From Cupriavidus taiwanensis (lineage in GTDB: Bacteria > Pseudomonadota > Gammaproteobacteria > Burkholderiales > Burkholderiaceae), in NCBI RefSeq assembly GCF_900250075.1, contig NZ_LT977070.1, forward strand, positions 1,688,503 to 1,752,502: a stretch of 64,000 nt of DNA, in the 5' to 3' direction. A model generated the notes under the pieces. The model saw nothing but the letters and a program-made list of their open reading frames with translations, had not been told where the DNA came from and ran no database searches. Position 1 is the stretch's first letter; every line of letters begins with the position of its first letter. This document shows, piece after piece, positions 17,303 to 25,194 of the stretch. The position numbers and the translations under genes are program-made.

Positions 17303-18520
17303 GTGTCCGATTCCCCATCCGACAAGCCCGCATCCCATTACCTGCAGACCGTCGCGGTCCAGCCCGAGCTGGACATCGCCCCCGGCTTTGCCTCGTTCTC
17401 CCCGGCCACGCACCGCGGCTCGACCGTGGTGTTCCGCAACCTCGCCGAACTGCGCGCGCATGGCGACGGCGCCACCACCTACTGGCGCTACGGCCTGCAT
17501 GCCACGCCGACCAGCGAGGCGCTGTGCCAGCACCTGGCGCTGCTCGAGGGCGCGCGCCACACGCTGCTGCAGCCGTCGGGCCTGGCGGCGATCTCGCTGG
17601 TGTATTTCGCGCTGCTCAAGAGCGGCGACGACGTGCTGGTGCCGCATAACGTCTACGGCCCCAACCGCGACCATGGCGAGTGGCTGGCGCGCGACTTCGG
17701 CGTGACCGTGCGCTACTACGATCCCATGGACGCCGCCGCGCTGCCCGCGCTGATCCAGCCCAACACGCGCCTGATCTGGATGGAGTCGCCCGGCTCGGTG
17801 ACGATGGAAGTGCCCGACTGCGGCGCCATCGTCGCCGCGGCGCGCGCGCGCGGCGTGCTGACCGCGATCGACAATACCTGGTCGGCCGGCGTCTACTTCC
17901 GCCCGTTCGAACTGGGCATCGATATCTCGGTGCAGGCGCTGACCAAGTACCAGTCGGGCGGCAGCGACGTGCTGATGGGCGCGGTGCTGACCTGCGACGA
18001 TGGCCTGCACGGCCGGCTCAAGCGCGCCCGCATGCTGATGGGCTGGGGCGTGTCCGCCGATGACTGCCATCTGGTGCTGCGCGCGCTGCCGAGCCTGCCG
18101 GTGCGCCTGGCCGCGCACGACCGCGCCGCCCGCGAGGTGGCCGAATGGCTGCGCCAGCGGCCGGAGGTGGCCCGCGTGCTGCATCCCGCGCTGCCGGACT
18201 GTCCCGGCCATGCCAACTGGCGCCGCGAATTCACCGGCGCCAGCGGGCTGTTTGCCATCGTGCTGCGCGAGCGCCATACGCGCCAGCAGGTCGATGCCTT
18301 CGTCGAAGCCCTGCAGCTGTTTGCCATCGGCTGGTCGTGGGGCGGCGCGCACAGCCTGGCGGTGCCGTACCACGTGCAGGGCATGCGCCCGGCCGGCACC
18401 TGGCCGCCGGCGGGCTGGGACGATACCGGCGAGCTGGTGCGGCTCTATATCGGCCTGGAAGACACGCGCGACCTGATCGCCGATCTGCGCCAGGCGATCG
18501 AGGGCACGCTGTCCGCCTGA
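17303..18520 (+). CDS. metC: Cystathionine beta-lyase-type PLP enzyme
   Basis: This Cys/Met-metabolism PLP enzyme (fold type I) has 405 residues. Family motifs are YWRYGLHATPTSEALCQHLALLEGA, LQPSGLAAISLVYFALL, PHNVYGPNR, TAIDNTWSAGVYFRP and TKYQSGGSDVLMG, where the lysine binds PLP. A MetC-type enzyme cleaves cystathionine to homocysteine, pyruvate and ammonia. Motif reading cannot exclude another gamma-family lyase. It starts at a GTG with AAGGAA upstream and is followed convergently by the DUF2789-like gene. Confidence 0.88.
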   Translation: MSDSPSDKPASHYLQTVAVQPELDIAPGFASFSPATHRGSTVVFRNLAELRAHGDGATTYWRYGLHATPTSEALCQHLALLEGARHTLLQPSGLAAISLVYFALLKSGDDVLVPHNVYGPNRDHGEWLARDFGVTVRYYDPMDAAALPALIQPNTRLIWMESPGSVTMEVPDCGAIVAAARARGVLTAIDNTWSAGVYFRPFELGIDISVQALTKYQSGGSDVLMGAVLTCDDGLHGRLKRARMLMGWGVSADDCHLVLRALPSLPVRLAAHDRAAREVAEWLRQRPEVARVLHPALPDCPGHANWRREFTGASGLFAIVLRERHTRQQVDAFVEALQLFAIGWSWGGAHSLAVPYHVQGMRPAGTWPPAGWDDTGELVRLYIGLEDTRDLIADLRQAIEGTLSA

Positions 18521-18533
18521 GCGGGCGGCAACG

Positions 18534-18773
18534 TCAGGCTGGCTGCCTCAGCGCCAGGTTGAGCTGGTCGACGACTTCGGCCCAGTCGGCGTCGTCGAGC
18601 AGCTCGTCGCGCAGCAGGGCGGCCTGGGCGGGCGTCCAGAACGGGGCTTCGGCCAGGTCGAGGGTCTCGGGCAGCGGCGCATGCTTGCCGATGAAGTTGC
18701 GGATGCTGGCTTCGTCGGACGCCAGGCCAAGCTGGTCGAACAGTTCTGAAAACTGGTGGAAGGTCGGTTCCAT
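18534..18773 (-). CDS. DUF2789-like small protein
   Basis: This 79-residue acidic cytosolic protein fits the DUF2789 pattern (MEPTFHQFSELFDQLGLASDEASIRNFIGKHAPLP..., then a helix with FWTPAQAALLRDELLDDADWAEVVDQLN). The function is unknown; members are common small proteins in beta- and gammaproteobacteria. It is downstream of, and on the same strand as, the PepSY operon, but a strong terminator lies between them, so it is probably expressed separately. Confidence 0.75.
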   Translation of the reverse strand: MEPTFHQFSELFDQLGLASDEASIRNFIGKHAPLPETLDLAEAPFWTPAQAALLRDELLDDADWAEVVDQLNLALRQPA

Positions 18774-18827
18774 GATGGTTGGGCTCGCGGTGGTTGAACT
18801 CAGGTAGTGTAGGGCAGTCCCGACAAC

Positions 18828-18858
18828 AAAAAACGGACGCCGCGGCGTCCGTTTTTTT
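18828..18858 (-). terminator. Rho-independent terminator of the PepSY operon
   Basis: ACGGACGCC (18833-18841) and GGCGTCCGT (18844-18852) form a strong stem. It is flanked by A and T runs, so on the minus strand it ends in a U-tract just after the PepSY stop at 18873. It could also work from the other side. Confidence 0.85.
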
Positions 18859-18872
18859 ATTGCGGCAGCGCT

Positions 18873-20522
18873 TCAGCGCGTCTCGGTGCCGGACATCGCC
18901 TTGGCCCCGGCAGCGGCGCTGGCGGCCGGTTGCGCCAGCCCTGCCCGCGGCATGGCCCAGACCGACTCCGCCGGCCCGCTGCGGGCCCGCCGCGCGGTGG
19001 CGCGGGCGAGGGCGACAAAACCCGCGGCCAGTGCGATCGCGCCGAGGTCGAAGCCGGCGATGATCCAGTGCCCGCTGGGGATGCTGTGCAGCAGGTGGTC
19101 GCCGGTCAGGATCGCGTTCGACAGCGGCACCGTCAGCGCGGCCAGCGCGGCGGCATAGAGCAACTCCACCGCGGCGCGCACGGGCGCGCGCAGCAGCGCC
19201 CAGGCGCAGGCCAGGCCGAACACGATGAAATAGGTCTGGCTGACGGCGCGCTCGGGCCACAGCAGCGCCGCCGGGAAGCACAGCGCCACGCCGATGCAGC
19301 AGCCGATGCAGACGCCCACGGTGGCCTGCGCCAGCAGGCGATGCACGCGCGGCTGCTCGGCCTGGCGCAGCTTGCGCCGCGATTCGATCCACAGCAGGTT
19401 GCCGGAATAGAACAGGAAGGCGCCGGCCAGGCCGGCCAGCAGGTAGACCAGCCGCACCGGCAGCTCGCCGAAGGTGCCGAAATGCAGCGCGTACAGCGCG
19501 CTGTAGAGCCCGTGGTTGCCGTCGCGCGCGCCGGCGGTCTGGTTCGCCGTCAACTGGCCGGCATTGGGTTCGCCGCTGGCGGCGTGGATGCCGACCGAGC
19601 CCAGGTTGCCGAGCGCGCGCGTGCTGGTGCCGCGCACTTCGACCACGGCGTTGGCGTCGCCGTAGCGCTGGAAGCGGAACGATTCCGGGGTGAAGCGCTC
19701 GCCGCCATGTTCGCGCGCGATCTGCATCAGCGTCGCGGTGGGCAGCGTCGGCACCGCGCGGCCTGCCGCGGCCACTTCCGGCACCGCGGTGGTGGCGGTC
19801 GGCACCGCCTCGAACAGGCGGCCGTTGAAGGTCAGCGTGTTGAACACCATCATCAGCACCAGCGACAGGCAGAACAGCGCCCCGGTGATGGCAAAGACCA
19901 GGTGGAAGGGCAGGCTGAACAGGCCCAGCACGTTGTGCGTGTCCATCCAGAAGCGCTTGAGGTTGCGACCGGGGCGCACCGCGAACAGGTCCTTCTTCAG
20001 CCGCGGCAGGTGCAGCAGCACGCCGGACACCAGCGCCAGCCCGTACAGCACCGAGATCGCGCCCATGAAATAGATGCCGCCGACCGGGATGCCGAGCGAA
20101 TAGTGCAGGCTGTTCAGGAACGCCGACAGCTCGCCCATGACGTGGTCGCGCGAGGTGTCGCGCTGCATCGCCGCGTTGCCGGCCAGGCGCGCATCGGTGG
20201 TCATCTGCCACTCGCCGGCCTTGTCCTGCCAGTAGGCAGAGATACTGGGCTCGCCCTCCGACGGCATGATCACGTAGGCACTGGCCGCGGCGTCGGGGTG
20301 GATCGCGACCAGCTTCTGCATGAAGCGGTCGACTGCAGCCGGGTCCGCCTTGGCCTCGACCGGCGCGCTGCCCTTGAGCCGTGACGGCGACTGCCAGACA
20401 TGCAGCTCGTGGTGGAATACGGTGATCGCCCCGGCAAAGAAGGCGATAAACAGGGCCCAGCCGGCCATCAGGCCGACCCAGGTGTGCAGCGTCTGGTACA
20501 GGCGCAGGGTTGCGGTTTTCAT
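18873..20522 (-). CDS. PepSY-associated transmembrane protein (iron-uptake type)
   Basis: This 549-residue inner-membrane protein is of the PepSY-TM family. It has an N-terminal membrane anchor (TLHTWVGLMAGWALFIAFFAGAITVFHHEL), a long periplasmic PepSY-containing segment, a second membrane block (about residues 195-260) and a C-terminal bundle of helices. Such proteins sit beside siderophore receptor genes and are thought to reduce or release ferric iron from siderophores. It is third in an operon with two small membrane genes behind a Fur-box-like site. The start at 20522 begins the family-typical short basic lead (MKTATLRLYQ). Confidence 0.85.
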   Translation of the reverse strand: MKTATLRLYQTLHTWVGLMAGWALFIAFFAGAITVFHHELHVWQSPSRLKGSAPVEAKADPAAVDRFMQKLVAIHPDAAASAYVIMPSEGEPSISAYWQDKAGEWQMTTDARLAGNAAMQRDTSRDHVMGELSAFLNSLHYSLGIPVGGIYFMGAISVLYGLALVSGVLLHLPRLKKDLFAVRPGRNLKRFWMDTHNVLGLFSLPFHLVFAITGALFCLSLVLMMVFNTLTFNGRLFEAVPTATTAVPEVAAAGRAVPTLPTATLMQIAREHGGERFTPESFRFQRYGDANAVVEVRGTSTRALGNLGSVGIHAASGEPNAGQLTANQTAGARDGNHGLYSALYALHFGTFGELPVRLVYLLAGLAGAFLFYSGNLLWIESRRKLRQAEQPRVHRLLAQATVGVCIGCCIGVALCFPAALLWPERAVSQTYFIVFGLACAWALLRAPVRAAVELLYAAALAALTVPLSNAILTGDHLLHSIPSGHWIIAGFDLGAIALAAGFVALARATARRARSGPAESVWAMPRAGLAQPAASAAAGAKAMSGTETR

Positions 20523-20532
20523 GATGGCAATC

Positions 20533-20844
20533 TCAGGGAGTGGGCAGGGCGGCCAGTGCGGCCGGCGCCAGGCCGGCCAGGCGCAGCGCCCACAGCGCGC
20601 CGAAGCCGAGCAGGTTGGCGCCGCCCAGCCATAGCCACGCACTGCGGCTGGAACGGAACAGCAGGCTGGCGCTGATGATCGCTACCCACACCGGCAGGCA
20701 GGCCGTCACGGCCGCGACGATGCCGGTCTGCCATCCGCCCGGCAGGGCCAGGATCGCCAGCGTGCACAGCACCATCGCCAGCGGCAGGCCGAGCAGCGTG
20801 CCGGCCAGCCACTTGGTACCCATGCCGGAGGTGTCCGCGCTCAT
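20533..20844 (-). CDS. Small membrane protein, probable DUF3649/iron-uptake protein
   Basis: This 103-residue protein has three or so transmembrane helices (KWLAGTLLGLPLAMVLCTLAIL; IVAAVTACLPVWVAIISASLLF; LLGFGALWALRLAGL). Genes of this size and type sit between PepSY and DUF3325 genes in Pseudomonas and Burkholderiales iron-uptake operons, and the assignment rests on that context. Its ATG overlaps the stop of the upstream gene by four bases, and it ends 10 bases before the PepSY start, so translation is likely coupled. Confidence 0.65.
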   Translation of the reverse strand: MSADTSGMGTKWLAGTLLGLPLAMVLCTLAILALPGGWQTGIVAAVTACLPVWVAIISASLLFRSSRSAWLWLGGANLLGFGALWALRLAGLAPAALAALPTP

Positions 20845-21128
20845 GCTTGCTGCCCCCGCGCGCCGTGGCGCTTGCGTGCCGCCCAGGTGCCGATGAATGG
20901 CCATACCGACAGCGCGCACGGCACCGTGACGAGGCTGGCGGCGATGGCGACCGGCCAGCCATCGCTGAGGCTCCACAGCCAGGTGCTGACGCACGTCAGC
21001 GCCAGCCCCAGCCAGCCGGCCAGCCACCGGCGGGTCAGGATGCCAGGCGGCAGCAACACCTGGTTGGGCGCGGCCAGGTACAGGCACGCGGCCGCAGCCA
21101 GGCCAAGAAGGACGGCCAGAACTTGCAT
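20841..21128 (-). CDS. Small membrane protein, probable DUF3325-like
   Basis: This 95-residue protein has three hydrophobic helices (QVLAVLLGLAAAACLYLA; WLAGWLGLALTCVSTWLWSL; VAIAASLVTVPCALSVWPFIG) and a basic tail. It resembles in size and layout the DUF3325 proteins of iron-uptake operons; I am not certain. It is the first gene of the three-gene operon, with a Fur-box-like sequence 25-45 bases upstream. Confidence 0.6.
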   Translation of the reverse strand: MQVLAVLLGLAAAACLYLAAPNQVLLPPGILTRRWLAGWLGLALTCVSTWLWSLSDGWPVAIAASLVTVPCALSVWPFIGTWAARKRHGARGQQA

Positions 21129-21152
21129 GGGGCAATGTCAGATCAACGAAAC

Positions 21153-21175
21153 ATTAATAATAATGATTCGCATTT
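21153..21175 (-). promoter_or_regulatory. Fur-box-like operator
   Basis: On the minus strand the sequence around 21175-21153 reads AATGCGAATCATTATTATTA, an AT-rich island matching the GCGAATnATTATTATT style of Fur boxes. It lies just upstream of the small membrane/PepSY operon, which would be induced by iron starvation. Confidence 0.75.
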
Positions 21176-21217
21176 GTACGCGCAAGCACCGGCTCGGGGG
21201 GTGTTCAGTTTGCCACT

Positions 21218-21288
21218 GTCGTTCTCGCGCCGGCGGGAACCCCGTGACAGCAAAAGACGCTGGATTGCCGCCTGCGCGGGAATGACGG
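21218..21288. repeat. Dispersed GCGGGAATGACG-type repeat remnant
   Basis: The segment contains CTGGATTGCCGCCTGCGCGG followed by GAATGACGG, and a degenerate companion arm (GTTCTCGCGCCGGCGGGAAC). This is the familiar short intergenic repeat of Burkholderiales ('ctggattcccgcctgcgcgggaatgacg'). It lies between the iron operon and serB, where no gene is seen. Confidence 0.55.
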
Positions 21289-21406
21289 CGGTGCCTGATA
21301 CCTTTTCGGGGAGTTCACTGCACCGCGAACGTCTTGCGCGGCGACGGCGCGCGAGCGGCGTCCGCGCGCGGCGGACGCTTAAGAAGGCGGGGCGCCTGGC
21401 GGGGGA

Positions 21407-22261
21407 TCAGTGCGGGAACAGCGCCAGCAGGCCGTCGAGGCCGACGTGGTTGAAGGCGACGCTGGCCTGTGCGCGTACCACCGGCTTGGCGCGGAACGCC
21501 ACCGACAGCCCGGCCACGGCCATCATCTTCAGGTCGTTCGAGCCATCGCCCATGACGATGGCCTGGTCCGGCGTGGCGCCGATCTGCGCGCAGATTTCCT
21601 GCACGGTGCGGGCCTTGACGTCGGCGTTGACGATCTCGCCGACGACGTTGCCGGTCAGCTTGCCGTCGACGATCTCGAGCGTGTTGGCGCGGGTGAAATC
21701 GAGCTGCAGGCGCGGCTTGAGCTGGTCGGTAAAGTGCACGAAGCCGCCGGATACCAGCAGCGTCTTCAGGCCCAGCGCGCGCACCGTTTCCAGCATGCGC
21801 TCCGCGCCCGGCGACAGCCGCAGGCGCTCGGCATAGACGCGCTCCAGCACGGTGGCGTCCAGCCCCTTGAGCAGCGCCACGCGGCGGCGCAGGCTCTCGT
21901 TGAAGTCGGTGATCTCGCCGCGCATGGCGGCTTCGGTGATGGCGGAAACCTCGGCCTTGAGGCCGCAGAAGTCGGCGATCTCGTCGATGCACTCGATCGT
22001 GATCAGGGTCGAGTCCATGTCCATCGCCACCAGGCGGAAGTCGGACAGTTTGCGCCCGGCCGGGACCACCGCCCAGTCGATCGCGCGCGGGCCGCAGAAA
22101 TCATCGAGCGCGTCGCGCAGCGCCGGCGTAAGCGGCGCGCAGTCCTCGGCCACGGCCACGGTGTCGCTGCGCGGCACCAGCGCGGAAGCGCGGGCCAGGG
22201 TGCGGGCGGTGTCGAGGTCGGCGGGGGACAGCGGGGCGAGGCTCTGCAGGATCAGGGGCAT
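21407..22261 (-). CDS. serB: Phosphoserine phosphatase SerB
   Basis: SerB hydrolyses L-3-phosphoserine in the last step of serine biosynthesis. The 284-residue HAD-superfamily protein has the nucleophile motif DMDST at residues 81-85, the VSGGFVHFTD motif II and the metal motif MGDGSNDLKMM. The N-terminal 75 residues are a variable ACT-like region. The gene is followed by the iron-operon spacer and preceded by the secreted amidohydrolase gene. Confidence 0.95.
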   Translation of the reverse strand: MPLILQSLAPLSPADLDTARTLARASALVPRSDTVAVAEDCAPLTPALRDALDDFCGPRAIDWAVVPAGRKLSDFRLVAMDMDSTLITIECIDEIADFCGLKAEVSAITEAAMRGEITDFNESLRRRVALLKGLDATVLERVYAERLRLSPGAERMLETVRALGLKTLLVSGGFVHFTDQLKPRLQLDFTRANTLEIVDGKLTGNVVGEIVNADVKARTVQEICAQIGATPDQAIVMGDGSNDLKMMAVAGLSVAFRAKPVVRAQASVAFNHVGLDGLLALFPH

Positions 22262-22360
22262 GACGGGCGAAAATCGGGCGCTTGCGCGGTCGTCGGCAAG
22301 GCGGGGGGCTGCTACGCGGCAAAAGCGCTATTGTAGCCCCCCGCGCGGCGCCCGGGCGAA

Positions 22361-23740
22361 TCAGCGCTGCGCCATCACCATGTAGTCCACGGTCAGGCTG
22401 GACAGCGCGCGCACGCCGTTGATCAGCGCCGGCTCATCCACATAGAACTCCGGCGAGTGATTCGATGGCGCCTTGGTCACGTCCTGGCCCTTGGGCGTCA
22501 CGCCGAGATTGAAGAACAGGCCCGGCACCTTCTCCTGGTAGAACGAGAAGTCCTCCGACGCGGTGGCCTTGGGCGTGATCATCCAGTTGCCCTCGCCGGC
22601 CACGCGCTGCAGCGTGGGCGCCATCTTCTCGGTCAGCGCCGGCTGGTTGATGGTGGCGTTGTACAGCTCGACCACGCGGAAATTCGCCTCGGCCCCGGCG
22701 CTCGAGGCAATGGCCTCGGTGGTGCGCTTCATGCGGGCGTGGATGTCCTTCTTCATGCCTTCGTCATAGGTGCGGATGGTGCCCATCATCTCGACCTTCT
22801 CCGGCACGATATTCATGCGGTTGCCGCCGTGGAAGGTGCCCACGGTGATCACCGACGGTTCCAGCATGGCATTGACCTGGCGGCTCTGGATGGTCTGCAG
22901 GCCCATCACGATCTGCGACGCCACCACGATCGGGTCGATCCCGCCCCACGGCCGCGCGCCGTGCGTCTGGCGGCCCTTGACGTCGATCCAGAACTGGTCG
23001 GCCGCCGCCATCGAGGCGCCGCTGCGCCAGCCCAGCTTGCCCGATTCGATGCCGCTGGTGACGTGCAGGCCGAAGATCGCGTCGACCTTCGGGTTGTCCA
23101 GCACGCCCTCGGCCACCATCTGCTTGGCACCCCACATGTTCGAGCCGTTGGGCTCGAAGTCGGCGGGGCTTTCCTCGGCCGGCTGGAAGATGAACTTGAC
23201 CGAGCCGGGCAGCTGGTCCTTCATGCCGGCCAGCACCTCGGCCGTGGCCATGAGGATTGCCACGTGCGTGTCATGGCCGCAGGCGTGCATCACGTCGACT
23301 TCCTTGCCCAGGTACTGGCCCTTGGCCTTGGACGCGAACGGCACGTCGACGCGCTCTTTCACCGGCAGCGCGTCCATGTCGGCGCGCAGCGCCACCACCG
23401 GTCCGGGCTTGCCGCCCCTGAGCACGCCGACCACGCCGGTCTTGGCCACGCCGGTCTTTACCTCCATGCCGAGCTTGCGCAGGTGGTCCGCCACCAGCTT
23501 TGCGGTGCGGGTTTCGTAGTTGCCCAGTTCGGGATGCTGGTGGATATCGCGGCGCCAGGCGATCAGCTGCTTTTCCACCGCCCTGGCGCGGGTTTCGATC
23601 TGGGCATGCAGCGCATCGGCGCCGGCGGGTGCGGCAGGCGTCTGCGCCTGCGCGCTGTGGCACAGCAGGCCGGCGGCCAGGGCCAGGCCGGCGAGGGCGA
23701 AACGGGTGGTGGAACGGGATGCGGTGCGACGTGCGGCCAT
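22361..23740 (-). CDS. Exported M20-family amidohydrolase
   Basis: This metal-dependent amidohydrolase (hippurate hydrolase/IAA-amino acid hydrolase type) has 459 residues, longer than cytosolic relatives (about 390) because of an N-terminal signal peptide (basic lead, hydrophobic core, cleavage near AQAQ). Motifs are WRRDIHQHPELGNYETRTAKLV, ALRADMDALPV, MHACGHDTHVAILMATAEVL, FQPAEE and SEDFSFYQEKVPGLFF, which contain the metal-binding Cys/His/Glu residues. It probably hydrolyses N-acyl or peptide-like amino acids in the periplasm; the substrate is unknown. A strong AAGGAGA ribosome-binding site decides the start. Confidence 0.88.
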   Translation of the reverse strand: MAARRTASRSTTRFALAGLALAAGLLCHSAQAQTPAAPAGADALHAQIETRARAVEKQLIAWRRDIHQHPELGNYETRTAKLVADHLRKLGMEVKTGVAKTGVVGVLRGGKPGPVVALRADMDALPVKERVDVPFASKAKGQYLGKEVDVMHACGHDTHVAILMATAEVLAGMKDQLPGSVKFIFQPAEESPADFEPNGSNMWGAKQMVAEGVLDNPKVDAIFGLHVTSGIESGKLGWRSGASMAAADQFWIDVKGRQTHGARPWGGIDPIVVASQIVMGLQTIQSRQVNAMLEPSVITVGTFHGGNRMNIVPEKVEMMGTIRTYDEGMKKDIHARMKRTTEAIASSAGAEANFRVVELYNATINQPALTEKMAPTLQRVAGEGNWMITPKATASEDFSFYQEKVPGLFFNLGVTPKGQDVTKAPSNHSPEFYVDEPALINGVRALSSLTVDYMVMAQR

Positions 23741-23830
23741 GCAGGATCTCCTTCGTTGTTGTTGGTCTGATGCTGGCGGTGTGGTTGGCGCTCTGCAAAA
23801 TGCAATGCACCGTGGAATGCAAAGTGGTTT

Positions 23831-23857
23831 CTCCCCTCTCCCAAAGGGAGAGGGGAG
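23831..23857. repeat. Perfect 12-bp inverted repeat between argE and the amidohydrolase gene
   Basis: CTCCCCTCTCCC (23831-23842) and GGGAGAGGGGAG (23846-23857) are separated by three bases. It lies 23 bases after the argE stop. The very GC/purine-rich stem without a T-run resembles a dispersed proteobacterial intergenic hairpin more than a classical terminator, though it may end argE transcription. Confidence 0.7.
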
Positions 23858-23879
23858 CAAGGGTTCGATACGCCGGCAG

Positions 23880-25115
23880 TCAGCTCACGCGCAGGCTGTC
23901 CACCACCTTGTGCAGGAACGCCTCGCACGCGACCAGCTGTTCCAGCGCAACGAACTCGTCCGGCTTGTGCGCCTGCTGGATATCGCCGGGCCCGCATACC
24001 ACCGCCGGAATGCCCGCGCGCTGGAACAGCCCGGCCTCGGTGCCGTAGGCCACCTTGTTGGTGTCGCGGTCCGCGGTCAGCGCGCGTACCAGTTGCGTGA
24101 TCGCTTCCTGCTCGGCCACGTCGAGCGACGGCGCGGCGGCGATCTTGCTCAGCGTCAGGTCGGCATCGGCATGTTCGGCGCGCATCTTCGGCAGCAGCAC
24201 GTCGTTGGCATAGGCCTGGATGCGCGCGTAGATCGCTTCCGGATCGACGCCTGGCAGGTTGCGGAACTCGAACACGAACTCGCACAGCGCCGGGATCGTG
24301 TTGAGCGCAATGCCGCCCTGGATGGTGCCGGTCTGCGCGGTGGTGTAGGGCACGTCGAAGGCCTGGTCGTAGGGGCCGTTGGCCTTGAACTCGTCGGCGA
24401 TGTCGCGGATGAAGCAGATCAGCCGCGCCGCGTATTCGATGGCGTTGACGCCGCGCGGCGTCAGCGACGAATGCGCGGCCTGGCCGCGCACGCAGCAGCG
24501 GTAGGCGTTGATGCCCTTGTGCGCGACGATCACGCGCATGCTGGTGGGTTCGCCGACGATGCAGCCGCCGGGAGTCACGCCGCGCTCGCGCAGTTCGGCC
24601 AGCAGGTAGGGCGCGCCCATGCAGCCGATCTCTTCGTCGAACGACAGCGCGTAGTGCACCGGCTCGCGCAGGCGGGCCTCGAGGATGGCGGGCAGCAGCG
24701 ACAGGCTGGTGCCGATAAAGCCCTTCATGTCGCAGGTGCCGCGGCCGTACAGCTTGCCGTCGCGCACCACCGGCTTGAACGGGTCGGTGGTCCAGGCCTG
24801 GCCGTCCACCGGCACCACGTCGGTATGGCCCGACAGCACGATGCCGCCGTTGGTTTCGCCATTGGCCGCGGGCACGGTGACGAACAGGTTGGCCTTGTCC
24901 TGTTGCGGGTTGTAGCTCAGATGCGGCTTCAACCCCTTGGCCAGGAAATGGTCGCGCACCGACTCGATCAGTCCCAGGTTGGAATTGCGGCTGGTGGTGT
25001 CGTACGCGACCAGACGCTGAGTCCATTCCAGCGCGCTGCCGCGCGCGGCGGTTTCAGGGACGGGCTGGCGGGAATGGGCTGGAGCGGCTTGGGCTGGGGC
25101 GGCTTGGGTCGGCAT
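23880..25115 (-). CDS. argE: Acetylornithine deacetylase ArgE
   Basis: This M20 peptidase-family enzyme releases ornithine from N-acetylornithine in arginine synthesis. The 411-residue protein has the motifs VLSGHTDVVPVDGQAW, LYGRGTCDMKGFIG, ALSFDEEIGCMGAP (Glu base and metal ligand) and VCGPGDIQQAHKPDE. The N-terminal 20 residues are Ala/Pro/Gln-rich and not conserved-looking. Succinyl-diaminopimelate desuccinylase is related, but the motifs fit ArgE better. mfd lies 79 bases upstream on the same strand. Confidence 0.92.
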   Translation of the reverse strand: MPTQAAPAQAAPAHSRQPVPETAARGSALEWTQRLVAYDTTSRNSNLGLIESVRDHFLAKGLKPHLSYNPQQDKANLFVTVPAANGETNGGIVLSGHTDVVPVDGQAWTTDPFKPVVRDGKLYGRGTCDMKGFIGTSLSLLPAILEARLREPVHYALSFDEEIGCMGAPYLLAELRERGVTPGGCIVGEPTSMRVIVAHKGINAYRCCVRGQAAHSSLTPRGVNAIEYAARLICFIRDIADEFKANGPYDQAFDVPYTTAQTGTIQGGIALNTIPALCEFVFEFRNLPGVDPEAIYARIQAYANDVLLPKMRAEHADADLTLSKIAAAPSLDVAEQEAITQLVRALTADRDTNKVAYGTEAGLFQRAGIPAVVCGPGDIQQAHKPDEFVALEQLVACEAFLHKVVDSLRVS

Positions 25116-25194
25116 GGGGCGTTATCGCTAACTTGTTAAGGAATCGATGCTACACCCGGCCGCGCGCCGCGTCCATGCACGCCCGGCATCGGCG

